A stretch of 64,000 nt of DNA from Roridomyces roridus (Eukaryota; Basidiomycota; Agaricomycetes; Agaricales; Mycenaceae): the NCBI GenBank assembly GCA_029378245.1, contig JARKIF010000044.1:310001-374000 (forward strand), in the 5' to 3' direction. The notes beneath the pieces are model-generated. The model worked only from the letters and a program-made list of their open reading frames with translations, was not told the DNA's origin and ran no database searches. A program made the position numbers and the translations under genes. Shown piece by piece: positions 23,525 through 34,319 of this stretch; within the stretch, counting starts at the first letter, position 1, and each line of letters begins with the position of its first letter.

Positions 23525-26500
23525 ATGGACCAGCAGCCCACTCAGACGGCGCCAGTAAAGCTTGTCAGATTATGGAAGCGACTACCAAACATCGTAGTCC
23601 CTCCCGCGGACGTCGTCGTTGCTGGGTCGTCCCGAACGAGTTCCTCGGTCTCCGGCAGCTCGGCTATTCCCTCCCCCGTATCTGCATCCAGTATCCCGGG
23701 TAGTATCGCACCCAGGAGCACCCGTTGGAATAAGGTGGACATTGTCCTCAAAACCTACGGGTTCCGGTCTCTCGGTGAGTTTCTATTGGTACTTTTCCAT
23801 CCTCGGAAGCGCGGAGAGCCGGATCGTCGTAGCAAGAGCCATCGCCAGACCGTAGCTAGGTTCTTGCAAGGCAAATGCAAGGTTACAATGGCCGATATCA
23901 TCCCTCTCATATACGACCACCACCAAAGCCGCCCCAAAAGATCCGACGTGGACCAGAGCTCTGCTGCATTTTCCCCATCTCGTCCACTCGCAGAGATCCA
24001 TTATGCCCGTCCATGTCTCTCCGCGTGGGCCACGCGCCTCGTCGGCAATCGAATTCACACCGCAGTAGACAAACTCGCGCGGACAGATCGCACGGATACT
24101 CGTCATCGCCGCCGCGTCAGAGCAACAACCAATGGGCGAGCTAAGAACACCAGTCTGGTTGAATGGGAGGATGTTGAGCTGTCCATGGAAGAGCTGGCAG
24201 CGTTGTACCGGGAGGAAGACCCGTTATTGTGGTATATCACCGAGTGTGCTGCGGCGCCGCGCAAGGGCGGTGAGGGTTTTGTCAAGAAAATACGACCGCA
24301 TCCTGGCGTGCGTCACTCGTGGCTGGTTTTCGAGGTGTCTTTGTTCTGACCTCCTCCCAGATTCAAGTCGGTGCAATCAGCTCGTTCATCATCAGTCGCA
24401 ATCGTTATGCCTCTGGGGATCTCGCGCTGCCTCTGGGTATCTGGCTATTCGCGTGTCAAGCCCACATTGATGTGAAGCGGGTGTTCTGTCGTTTGGGATA
24501 TAGCTGCAGTGATAGCACGGTGCGCAATGCGTTAAAAACTTTGACCGAGGCGAGTTTGGCCACCTTGCGCACACGGGTACAGGCGGCGACGGCTCGAGGT
24601 GAGATGGAGCATGCCAAGATCTCGGACAACATCCAGAAGTACCAGCGCATTACCAGCACGGGCTCGGGAAGGAGAACTCGCTCAATCACGGAACTGCATG
24701 CACCGTGTTTGAGCTCGATGGTTTGCATCCGGCCGCATTCCGCGCTGATGACCACATTGCGAGAATCATCAAACAAGAAAGACAGAGCATGACTGTCCTC
24801 AGTCTGTACAACACGATCGATTGGGAGCATTTGGACAACGTGTGGGAGCTTCACGCCATCCGAGTCCTTGTCAATTACCTCCCCCATTTGGCCGCTCTTT
24901 CCCCTAACATCTCCGAGAAATTCCGTACCACGCTCTCAAAACGTCGTCTGCCAGTTCGAAAAGCACGCCTTCAACCGCTCGGTACGAATGCGGAACAACA
25001 GATGGAGAATAAAGGGTACGAGGCAGGCTTCCGCAATTTTGACCAACAGACGGGGGTGGAGCCGGAGAAATCTGACAATATTCTCTCGTGGAATCGCGGA
25101 GACGGCGGCACGCATGGGACTTTGATGCGCCTCAAGCAGATACAGTCAACCTGCCCAGACGTCTACTCCTCTTTCCGCAACGCTCTCAGCACGGCAGAAA
25201 CGTGGCATACAAAGGCAACCCACCTGAACTCTTGCGCGTCAAACCACTACGGGCCAGCATCATCACCCGATCCATCTTCGCTTTCGCGCAGCTCAAATGC
25301 AGCGAACATGAAGCGGCCGACAGATCTCAAAAAATGCGATTTCTATCCGACGAGCCGTAGCATGACTCTGATTTGGGACGCCCGGATTCTCGATTGTTGG
25401 CGGTAAGTGGTTTTCAAACAATGTCCGAGCAATGACTCAATGATAAAAAGGCTTGTTCTCGGATGCGAGACAGATCTGGTCTCGCATTTTGACGCGCTGG
25501 TGACAACCAATCGCCTTCCGACACTCCACGACCTGTTGCGCCAAGCGAGGATCCTCCGAGAGCGCTACGCATGTCAGGCAGCTTATGATCAGTCTCTTGA
25601 CAAGGAGGAACAGGACCGTGCAGAATCCCGAACGAAATTTCATGAGGGTTCGCCGTGGACACGCCCGGGTGAACAAAGTGATTCAGACGCTCATATGTCC
25701 AACTCGGAGAGCTCGGATTCTGACTCGGACCGTGATGATATGCAGGCTGACACTTTGAATGAGGTACGTGCACATGAAACAGACTTTTCAACGGAAACTA
25801 ACAATTAGGTGCCAGGCCTCAAACACTGGACTTCCAGCCACCGCGGCCAGTAAGACAACCACAACTGCGCGGGCTGGTGATGGTCCCAAGACTCACAGTG
25901 AACAACCTGGATTCAATGGTGACCGTGTCCTCAGCAACGCAATTCTCTTCCTTATGGATTTCGGCTGGTGGACTGAGTTGAACTATGCTATCCCGGAAGG
26001 CGATGTTGGTCGGGTCTTTGAAATACTGAAGGTACTATCATAAGATTGGCACTGCATGTGCAAAATTCTGACAGTCGAACTAGATATACATTTTCACATT
26101 CGCGGGCTCCTCCAACCAGAACTACATGCGCTACATGCTCGACTTGTATACGCTGCTCGAGTATGAGGCATCTCCGGAGTTGAAGGAAGCCATACTCAAC
26201 AATTGGCTACTCAATACCCGCGGTGAACCCGGCAAATTTGTGGAGGGTGACTTGATGCAGGAATGGAGCAACCGGTGGCTCAGCGACTTCTCCAAGGAGC
26301 AGGGCGCAGATTATGACGATCCTTTCTACCGCAAAACGATCTCTCCGAACGTTCTCCACTTCCTCAAGATCAAGGAAAATATGGAATCTGGTTTCGAGCT
26401 GAAACAGCGAAGCAAAGTCCACCCGGCTCCTCATCTTCGCTCGGAGACCAAGATCCTGCTGCAGCTCTACAAGAACGAGGAGTTACACAGTTTCCGTTCG

Positions 26501-27142
26501 GGTCGCAGCATGGGGCACGCCGTTATCAACCAATTCGATCGTGGCTATCAACGGCTAGAAGATGGGAAATTGGCAGAGTATCTCAAGAATGGCGCCGAAT
26601 ATGCACAGCTACTTCACGAGATGGAGGTACGGCGAGGCAACTTACCAGAGTCCTCGCTCGCCCGCTGCCGCAGTGGTTCTCCGGCAAGTTCGGGCTCCCC
26701 TGCCAGTGCCGATGAAGACGATACTCACAACACAAGCCGCACACAAAGTCTCGGAAGCTCACCCACTCCTTCCTGCGCCACGTCTGAGCACAGTTCGCAT
26801 TCTGAACGTGACACTGAAACCTCGCCGTGTCCTTCCTCCGCTCGATCGGCACTCAGCTCTGCGTCTGCTGCATCTCGTTCGGCTGCAGATTGTGTTCAAG
26901 AGTGGGACAGCACTGATCACAGCGACGAACCACTCTCTAGTGGATCAGATTTGGGTGTAATCGTGGATTCTGCAACCGGGGAGTTGAATCATGATTGGCT
27001 AGATTCGAACGAGTTTGAGACGCTTCTCGACAGGCTGTGCGGAGAAGAGAAGAGTGAAAGTGACTCCGAAGATGAGGAAGCACTCGAGAGCGAGGAGCCG
27101 GAGCCGGAGACAGAGAGCGAAGGGGCATCGGATGTCGAATAA
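23525..27142 (+). pseudogene. DUF6589-like protein gene, copy 1, broken by a 1-nt deletion
   Basis: The first ATG in frame is at 23525 (MDQQPTQTAPVKLVRLWKRL). The exons match copy 2 throughout, with introns after PHPG (near 24308), after DARILDCWR (near 25400), within LNE|ASNTGLP (near 25763) and before IYIFTFAGSSNQNYMRYMLD (near 26083). At 24650-24651 copy 1 has two T residues where copy 2 has three, so the frame fails after NIQKYQRI; copy 2 continues YQHGLGKENSLNHGTACTVF. Downstream exons (NHYGPASSPDPSSLSRSSNA, SRSMTLIWDARILDCW) remain intact, so the damage looks recent. The C-terminal third is Ser-rich and very acidic. The domain call rests on recognising the SSLSRSSNA and DFYPTSRSMTLIWDA blocks; molecular function is unknown. 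Confidence 0.75.
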
Positions 27143-27207
27143 GTAATGTTACATTTATATTGTACAACAACTAGGTATACAGCGACCGTGTTAATCTACT
27201 CGAAGCT

Positions 27208-29696
27208 CTAGTCAGACTCGTCCACAGGATCGGCCTCTAGTCGAGCCCGACGGCGCGACGTCACATATGCAGGACCATACGACTGCGCTGTCTCTGACGC
27301 TGATGGTTGTTTGCGAGTGGATGGGCCCGCGCCGGCTGACGAGACGCCGGAAGATTTCGTGAGTGTGGCTTTGGCTCTTGTAGAGCGAGCCGCGGATGAC
27401 TTCTGGGAAGCGCGGCCGGGCTTGGGCCGTTTCTCGTTAGTAACCTCCTGCAATGCCCGCCTTGCACGTTTGGGTGGCGGAGGAACCGGTGAAGATCGAG
27501 GATGTGCTTCTTCGTCAGAACTGGGACCCTCATCTTGTTTTTGGGTCCCAAGTTCGTCCGTGTCAGACTCTTCTTCCAGCAGGTCCTCCACCATCGTCAC
27601 GTCCGCATCGTCACCCACCCTCATCTCCTCCAAATCCTGCTGCGCCGTCGCCATTCCCTCGTCATCACCAGGGTCTCCCTCCTCGCCTTCCGCCTCCACC
27701 ATCTCATCCTCGTCTTCCTCATCTTCCTCGGACTCGGAGACAATCCGTTTCTTTGAATTCTTGCGCCGGCGCTCTCGCTGTCTTGCATTACGCCGCAAAC
27801 GAGCCTCTTCCCGGTCAGACAAGATGGTGGCTCGGAGGCTGTGAACAACGGCGTATAACCGGGCGCGGTAAGAGGAGGAAAAGGCCCATGACTGCAACAG
27901 AGACTCTAGTTTTGACAGAGAGTCTAGAGCAAGAAGGTTGTTGAGCATGGAGCTCACAAGAGCGGTGGGGAAGTAGGATGATTTTGGACGGTTACGATTC
28001 GCCGAGAGTACGCGCTCGGTGCGATATAGGGATTTACCCAACACCAAAGCTCTGCTTCAGCTCGCAGACGCTCTTTCTTCGTTAGCTTGAGCTTCTTTTC
28101 CGCTGCCGACGGGGGATCGGGCGAAGACGAATCTACAAAAAGAGGGAGTTCTACGCCGGGAGGGAGTCGTGGGGCCGGAATGTTGACTTGGAGGCCATGA
28201 CGGGCAACACAGAGGGAACATGGCAGACGTCGCCCCGCAGCAACGCAATCGAGGGAGGAAGTCTCAAGCGGTGGGTTCTGGTATATCTCGTTGAACGTGG
28301 AGATGTAGCAAGTGTCCTCAGTCAGGACGCGCACTTTCTGTGGCTCTAGACTTTTTGGTGCACGTTTTGGCTTGGATACACCCGACTCATGGGGATCTGA
28401 AACGACTTCATTTCAATATCTTGATATGATGAGAAAAGTAAAGACGCACCGGCGACCTGTTTCTCAGCGGCGGCTCGCGCGTTCGGCTGGTACAGGACGA
28501 TCCCACGTGCGACGGTATCAGGGTTCCTTCCAACACGACCTTTCTCCTGCCAAAGTTGGTCGACGGTCTCCGGGAATCCCAGCGAAATACTATCAAGGAG
28601 AGATTTCACATTCAAGCCATTCGCAAATGCGACCGTGGCAACAACCACCTGGCACTCCGGGTCTTCATCTAGGGATTTAAGAATCGCCTTATTCTCCTCG
28701 GTAGAGCGAAGGGAATGATACATCTTTATCCGTCGTAGGCGGTGTGGTCCAGGGGGAAGGGAACGCCAGAGATACAGAAACACTCGTAGAACATCTTGAA
28801 TGGTCCGACAATGGATGGCCGCCTTGCGTCCAGAGTTCAAATAGAATAGTAGTTGGGGAAAGACGTGGCTTCCGAGACCATTCTGGAGGGGTAACATGAT
28901 GAACTGGGTATTTGGTCTTTCGTTGGAACTGCGATGCTCGTAAAAGTTATCACCCAACATTCCGAGACTCGAGCACACAGATTGGGTTGCGGTGCCGGGT
29001 TGGAGTGTCGCAGAGAGTGCGAATACAGACATGGAAGAAGGCAGGCGACCACGAAAAAAGCCTCCGATATGCCGGAAGTCTGGACGGAAGCCTGCGCCCC
29101 ATAGATTGATCAGATGCGCCTCGTCAGTACACCCGTATACGAGACGAGCACAGTAAGCAGCGCAGTCGCTTATTTGACGCCAAGCTTTGTCGCGCAGGTG
29201 CTCAGGGTCGACGCATACGATACTCCATGTCTTGCATTCAGTGATTTCTTCTACGAGATTACGCCCGGCCTTGCGCGCTTCGGTGATTGTCTCGTGGCAG
29301 TAGGCAAGTGCTTTGATGCCTAGTTGCTCGAGTTCGAGGACCTGGACAAGCTCAAGAGGAGCGGAGGAGACGTGGTCGATGACATACTATGTTAGCCGCC
29401 AGGCCCTTGGTTGGGGTGACAATGATGCCTTGCGGAAGTGCGTGCGTCGGAAGATTCGGATAGAGGTGTGGATTGCGATTCATTTCCTGCGATACCAGTA
29501 TCGGAATTGCGAATAGAGCGGACTTGCCTCCTCCAGTCTGCTGCACGCAGAGAAGATCCTGCCCATCTAAAATGCGCGCCACCAGATCCAGCTGGTACGG
29601 ATACAGCCCATTGGGCCACTGCGGGACAAGCTTCAGGGTGATGGATGTGATGGTCTGACGTCCTTGAGGGCTGCACCAGCGAAGCTGAGGAGCCAT
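27208..29696 (-). CDS. RecQ-like DEAH helicase of transposon copy 1
   Basis: The ATG at 29696 gives MAPQLRWCSPQGRQ. Helicase motifs follow in order: LYPYQLDLVARILDGQDLL, motif I CVQQTGGGKSALF, Ia IIVTPTKGLAANI (then a 46-nt intron), II CTDEAHLINLWG, III FALSATLQPG, the RecA2 region with KMYHSLRSTEENKAILKSL, V VVVATVAFANGLNVKSL and VI QEKGRVGRN. After another intron come TCYISTFNEIYQNPPLETSS and CVAAGRRLPCSLC, placed like the RecQ zinc-binding domain. The C-terminus is basic, then strongly acidic (SESEEDEEDEDEMVEAEGEE), and ends ADPVDESD. All catalytic motifs look intact. The gene reads inward from the element's right end and converges with the DUF6589-like gene, leaving about 65 bp between their stops. 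Confidence 0.9.
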
Positions 29697-29841
29697 GGGT
29701 CGACGACGGACGGCAGAGACCCAGGCTGAACGCGACGCGACGCGTGGAAGCGGATGACAGGACATGGGAACTAATTTGAAACTCAGCACTTTACGGCATT
29801 CGCACGACAGCTATCAATGGACCGCAATCAACTACAGACTA

Positions 29842-30536
29842 ACCAACTGTCCAGTTGAATGCAACTTCACGGTCAGAATTTGCTTGCCAGGGATGTTTTG
29901 CTGTTCAATATTTATCAATGCACCACACAGGGTTAAATGGGCCTACGGAGGTACTTTGCACCGTCGCATAATGGGTCTGCCCATCCCCGGCCCAGTAGAA
30001 GCCGTAAGTTCCAACCTCAATCTAAACCCGCATTAGGATCATTTCAATGCGGCTGCCTTATCCAGGATCTTACCGGACGCTCCATGCTAGCAGAAAGAGC
30101 GAGGGCAGAGACCGCGACTTTGGACCCACCGGTCTTCTAATAAAAAGAGCACGGTTGCAATGGGACATTTTTGTCGCAATCGTCTCACGCACAGCGCTCA
30201 ATGAGGTTCCAGAGCTCCGTTTCCAGCTTGCCAGGTGGCCAGACCAATTGTGCTCCATCAGTGTTACACCAGCACCTGACCGTCGTTTTCGTCTGTAGAT
30301 TTCGAGACAAGTCGCTCACAACCTTCCGCATTTCGCGTTCTGTCGACGGCCTTTGCCGTCATCGAGTAGGCCGAGAAGACGATGCACGGTGATGCCTGGG
30401 AGATAGCTTCGGCGCAGAGAAAGACAATGCCTGTATTCCGATCTGAAGAGCAGAGTAAGTAGGAGAGCTTGACGGCAACGTCAAGAAATGCAGCGGGTTT
30501 CTAATGAATTTTGTGGCAGGATGAGCCAGGAGGATT
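29842..30536. other. Unannotated stretch between transposon copy 1 and the hAT-like element
   Basis: I find no frame with family motifs or clean splice structure. The minus strand has short protein-like pieces (for example EAISQASPCIVFSAYSMTAK near 30400), interrupted by stops, which could be the remains of an old gene. The last 8 bp (30529-30536, GGAGGATT) form the left target-site copy of the adjoining element. Confidence 0.4.
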
Positions 30537-31199
30537 TAGTGCTGGCCAAATATAAATATAATACACTCGAGGCCGTATTGTATCATATTCATATTGTATT
30601 CAGCCTCTGGGGGCCATATTCTATTTGTACTCTATCATATTCATATTCTTGCCCCAGAATACAATATATTTTGAGTGTATTTTGAATATATTTTGGGCTT
30701 CCTTGAAAGAATTTTGGCCTCAAAATCGGGCTGACCCATTCCATACCCAGGGCCCAAAGCGGAGGGCCTTGGTCAACAGGTGTCCCCATGACCACCTGGC
30801 ACCCAGCCAGCCTGCAAAGCTTCAAACAGTGGGATTTCACCACGTGCATCATGATTTGATACCTGATCAGGCCATTTTGATTGATGCTGTCCGTCAATAC
30901 CTGCCAAAGTATGTCACATCAGACCAGAATTGAAGATGTTGCGTGTGTGTGATTGATCCGATCAAGATCTGATGTAAATGTGAGCGGGCCATCACCCTGC
31001 CGGTGCAGAAATTGATTGCCTGGCCGTATTTGAATATAGTTGAATAGGCTTGAAGCATATTGTATCATATTCGTATTGTATTCACATTCATATTCAGCTG
31101 CATTCGTATTCACAAAACACCAGCAGCGCGTATTATATTTGTATTTTTCGCCTCGTATTCAAAATATATTTTATCGTACTCATATTGTGGCCAGCACTA
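30537..31199. mobile_element. Non-autonomous hAT-like element with 8-bp target duplication
   Basis: The 663-bp AT-rich block starts TAGTGCTGGCCA and ends TGGCCAGCACTA, a perfect 12-bp inverted repeat. It is bordered by GGAGGATT at 30529-30536 and 31200-31207. An 8-bp duplication with short ends of this kind is characteristic of hAT transposons. Subterminal repeats related to TGTATCATATTCATATTGTA occur near both ends (about 30578 and 31065), as expected for transposase-binding regions. There is no coding capacity, so it would need a transposase supplied from elsewhere. Confidence 0.82.
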
Positions 31200-31207
31200 G
31201 GAGGATT

Positions 31208-32652
31208 TCAGCATCAGCGACTTCGAAAACAAAAGCATTGTGATGTCCGGGCCCCAGCTGCCGGGATGAGCGCGCAGGGCAGTGGGGGCATTCATCCCGA
31301 GTTTCATCCACAGAGGTTGAGACCGATGCAAAGGCACGGAGCAGACGGAAGGCGAGTCGAAAGACTCGGAAAGAGAGATGCGTTTATTGATCCGATTGCG
31401 GCCGCCGGCCGCTGGCGACGCTTATCACTCGTTGTCCTGACCATCCATGGGCATTGCTGGTGGCCGACCCTCTCCGACCCTCCCTTAGGCTCCACCGGAA
31501 ACACTTTTCTTTCGTCTGGATGAATTCGCAAGCAACCATCTTTGACTTCAGACGGCACACGAAGCTTCTTTGCCATTGGCCAAAATCTGGGACCACGATA
31601 CACTGAGCCTGGGTACAGTCGTCGTCGTGACTAGGCAGCGCTCCGCCGTAGATCGATTCGAGTAGCATGGGAGTTCAAGACGCGGAACGATCCACATACA
31701 GACTCCGCGTGCGTGGCCGTTCCCCTCCCTCCTGTACGCTCCTGACGGCCTTTCCAGGCTGATTCCCATCCTTTAATCCGATGGCTACGATGACGTCTGC
31801 ACGTCCCTGCGATGCATGTCCATATCCCGCCTCCGTCTCCGCGCTCTCGCCTTCCTCAGCGCTCCATCTCGCCTTCCTGTGTTCTCTATCCTCCTCCCAA
31901 TGTCGATGTCAGTCTCGCTACGAGTGGAGGAGTGGGCGTCTAGGGTCACAGGCGCAGAGGGTACGTGCGCCAATTTGAATGATTGATCGGGTGGTTATCG
32001 GGCAGGAGGACTTCGACAAGTCGCCGATGTCGGAGTAGGCAGGGAGAGTGAATGCTTTCGGGAAGGCTGAAGAGGAGTCAGGAGGACGGAGAACTCGGGT
32101 CCGTAGTCCTTTTCACGCCGTTGCAATGCTCGTCGCCTCCCCTGACGCTGGACACATTGCGATCTCGGTGCGCGTGTCTTCTTATGCGACCGACCCTCCT
32201 GCATCTGGCGATGGTTTTCCTCACGTGTACATGTACACGGAACGTTAGCGGGCAGTTGCAGCTCGATGTCTGCGAAGATTAACTCTCCTCGCGGGGTCGC
32301 GGACTCGATTCGGCGCTGGGAGTAAATTGGGAGAGTGGCTGATGTATAGATGCTCTCACATTCTTCCAAACATCCCGTTCTCTTTCGATAGCCAGACAAC
32401 GCAGGAAGGCACTCTGTTTGGTCGTGTGGTCATCGGCATCGCGGCAGCCTTAAGATCGACTCGTGTCTCACTTTCCCTTTCTTTACATTTCTCTTCCTGC
32501 CTTCATCTTCGAGCTGCACTCGAGATCTACTTGCCCATCTTACTCTCATCTGCTCTCAATTTGCTCTTACATCGTTTTCAACCCCTTCTCCACCATCCCT
32601 CACCCGTCTTCCCTCTCCTCCCCAGGACCCTCCCACCGTCCATACACCCACC
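31208..32652. other. Gene-poor stretch upstream of the kinase gene
   Basis: No frame here shows recognisable motifs. The final ~170 bp before the kinase ATG are strongly pyrimidine-rich (runs of C and T from about 32480 to 32640), a common feature of fungal promoters and 5' leaders. The rest could hold decayed sequence; I see no terminal repeats. Confidence 0.4.
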
Positions 32653-33974
32653 ATGCCCGACTTTTCCTCCTCATCCCTCCCCGACCTTACCAAAAGCTTC
32701 ATCGACGAGAATTACCTTCACCTCGTCGAGCTCACCGCCAGCGGCGAGTTTGCCAAAGTTTACAAAGCTTTGGATACGACTTCCCCCACGGACGATCCCT
32801 TTTACTATGCGGTGAAGTGTCTTGGATTCGCCGAGAGAGATTCTAGGTAAGTCGCCTCGTTTCCTGTGCTCCCCCAATGCTAATTTGCATTCTCTTTCAG
32901 CCAAGGACGGATCCTCGAGGCCGAGCTGACGAACCACTATCGACTTCGCTACGACACTGGGGTCGTCCGTCTCCATCCCATGTTCCGCGAGGGAGACTTC
33001 ATCTTTTTGGTTCTTGATTGGTGCCCCGGGGGCGATCTTTTTGACGCCATCTTCAACGACTTTTTATTCGAGGGCCGTCCTCGCCTCGTTCGTGATACAT
33101 TTGTGGACATATTGGATGCCGTGGCTCAATGTCACGCTCGCGGCATCTACCATGGGGATATTAGACCTGCCAATATCCTCCTCAGTGGCCGAGGCAAGGG
33201 TGTCAAGTTGGCGGATTTCGGGACGTCGACGAGCGAGGAGGTCGTAGGTGGAGGAGGTGCGTGTTTCACTTGCTCCTTTTTGTGCTCCTAGATGCTTACA
33301 TTTCCAACTCAGACAACGGCGAGTCCTCGTACCGCCCGCGTGACTCAGATCTGTGGTCGTGCGCTCTAACGCTATTCACCCTCGTTACAAGTACCCGCCC
33401 ATGGGGCCTCCCGCACATCATCGACCCAGACTATGCTGCATTCTCTGCCAACCCAGATACGTACTTTCAAGACGCGTTTGGTCTCACACCCGCGGCCAAT
33501 GATTTCTTCCGGTGGTGTTTTGCTGAAGACCCCACCACGCGTCCGACACTGGCGCAGATGCGTTTCGTTATACTGAGAATCGAGCGTTTTACGCTCAAGT
33601 CTATGCCTCCGCGTTCCGTAGCGGCTCACCAGGCACCACCCGTCGAGGATGCTCCGACGTTCATCAACTCCTCATTGTCCTGCACGTCGTCAAGCTCATC
33701 AAGCGCCTCGTCCAGCGCTACGACGACGACCCCGCCAGCCTCGCCACCGTCGTCCACTTCCCTCATGGACGACCCCAACGTCGGCTGGGAAGCCATCTCC
33801 CTGCCTCCCCTCGTACCCACCAAACTGAATAGCCCCGTCCTACCCCCTCAAAGCCCAGGCCCAGTCATCGTGCTTGTGCCCGTAGTTCGGCTCTACCACC
33901 TGAGGAGAAAGGACGTCGTGTTGAGGGAGAAGATCTTGCGTGGTCAGAGGAGGGCGAGGACCTACTATTTTTGA
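32653..33974 (+). CDS. Divergent Ser/Thr protein kinase with short activation segment
   Basis: The ATG at 32653 gives MPDFSSSSLPDLTKSFIDEN. Exons 32653-32846, 32901-33256 and about 33313-33974 join in frame. The kinase domain shows a weak glycine loop (TASGEFAKVYKALD), the VAIK-like lysine in YYAVKCLGF, the hinge region VLDWCPGGDLFDAI, the catalytic loop YHGDIRPANILL (HRD changed to HGD and the usual Lys to Arg, but Asp and Asn kept), DFG in KLADFGTSTSE, and SDLWSCALTLFTLVTSTRPW from the helix-F region. Between DFG and SDLW there are few residues and no APE motif. An alternative acceptor at 33292 keeps frame and adds seven residues (AYISNSD). The tail is Ser/Thr/Pro-rich. It resembles fungal Ran1/Ksp1-like kinases. 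Activity is uncertain. Confidence 0.82.
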
Positions 33975-34319
33975 AAACCAGAGAGATACGGTTCGGCCGG
34001 GCAAATGAAGGCGAGAAAACAGCAGAAGAAATTGGATAATGCGGAAAACCTAGAAGTTAAGGGATCGAAAAGTCATGTACATAGAAAAGACTAGAAGTAA
34101 ATGGGATTCCGGGGATTAATATTGGGAGTGTGCGACGAGAGAACAATACTTCTCCCAGCAGCATGCACTCGAGGCATGCCAGTTCCAATTCAAAGCAAGT
34201 GCGTGTATAACCTCATTGGGCTTCCAGTGAATAGCGCACGTTCAAGAAATATATATCATCGAGGCCCTCGCAACAGAAAAGGCAAGCCAGACGCGGACAA
34301 AAGATACTCGAGGAGTTGA

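Larger units (their letters stand above)
23103..29841. repeat. Left arm of a 6.7-kb inverted repeat
   Basis: Positions 23103-29841 are, read inverted, almost identical to 41489-48228. Coordinates of matching features sum to 71331 left of the 1-nt deletion at about 24650 and to 71330 right of it. The arm consists of 235 bp of the membrane-protein fragment plus the complete transposon copy 1. The outer end of homology lies in a run of A residues at 23101-23106; the inner end coincides exactly with the transposon terminus. Confidence 0.95.
23338..29841 (+). mobile_element. TIR transposon copy 1: DUF6589-like gene plus RecQ-like helicase
   Basis: The element is 6504 bp long. Its left end begins TAGTCTGTCAGTGATC and its right end, read inverted, begins TAGTCTGTAGTTGATT. 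The first 25 bp of the two ends are only partly alike, but from TGATAGCTGTCGTGCGAATG onward they match closely for about 60 bp more, so the inverted repeats are roughly 90-110 bp. The boundary is confirmed by copy 2 and by an isolated terminus at 48229-48358, which all stop at ACAGACTA. A 2-bp TA target duplication is possible, because all ends carry TA, but no longer duplication is visible. Two genes converge inside: DUF6589-like (+) and helicase (-). Confidence 0.9.

Noticed and set aside
27311..27844. Ser-rich plus-strand frame opposite the helicase tail (and its mirror at 43486-44019)
   Set aside because: It is the antisense reading of the acidic Glu/Asp tail of the helicase; Ser runs arise from GAG/GAT codons read backwards.
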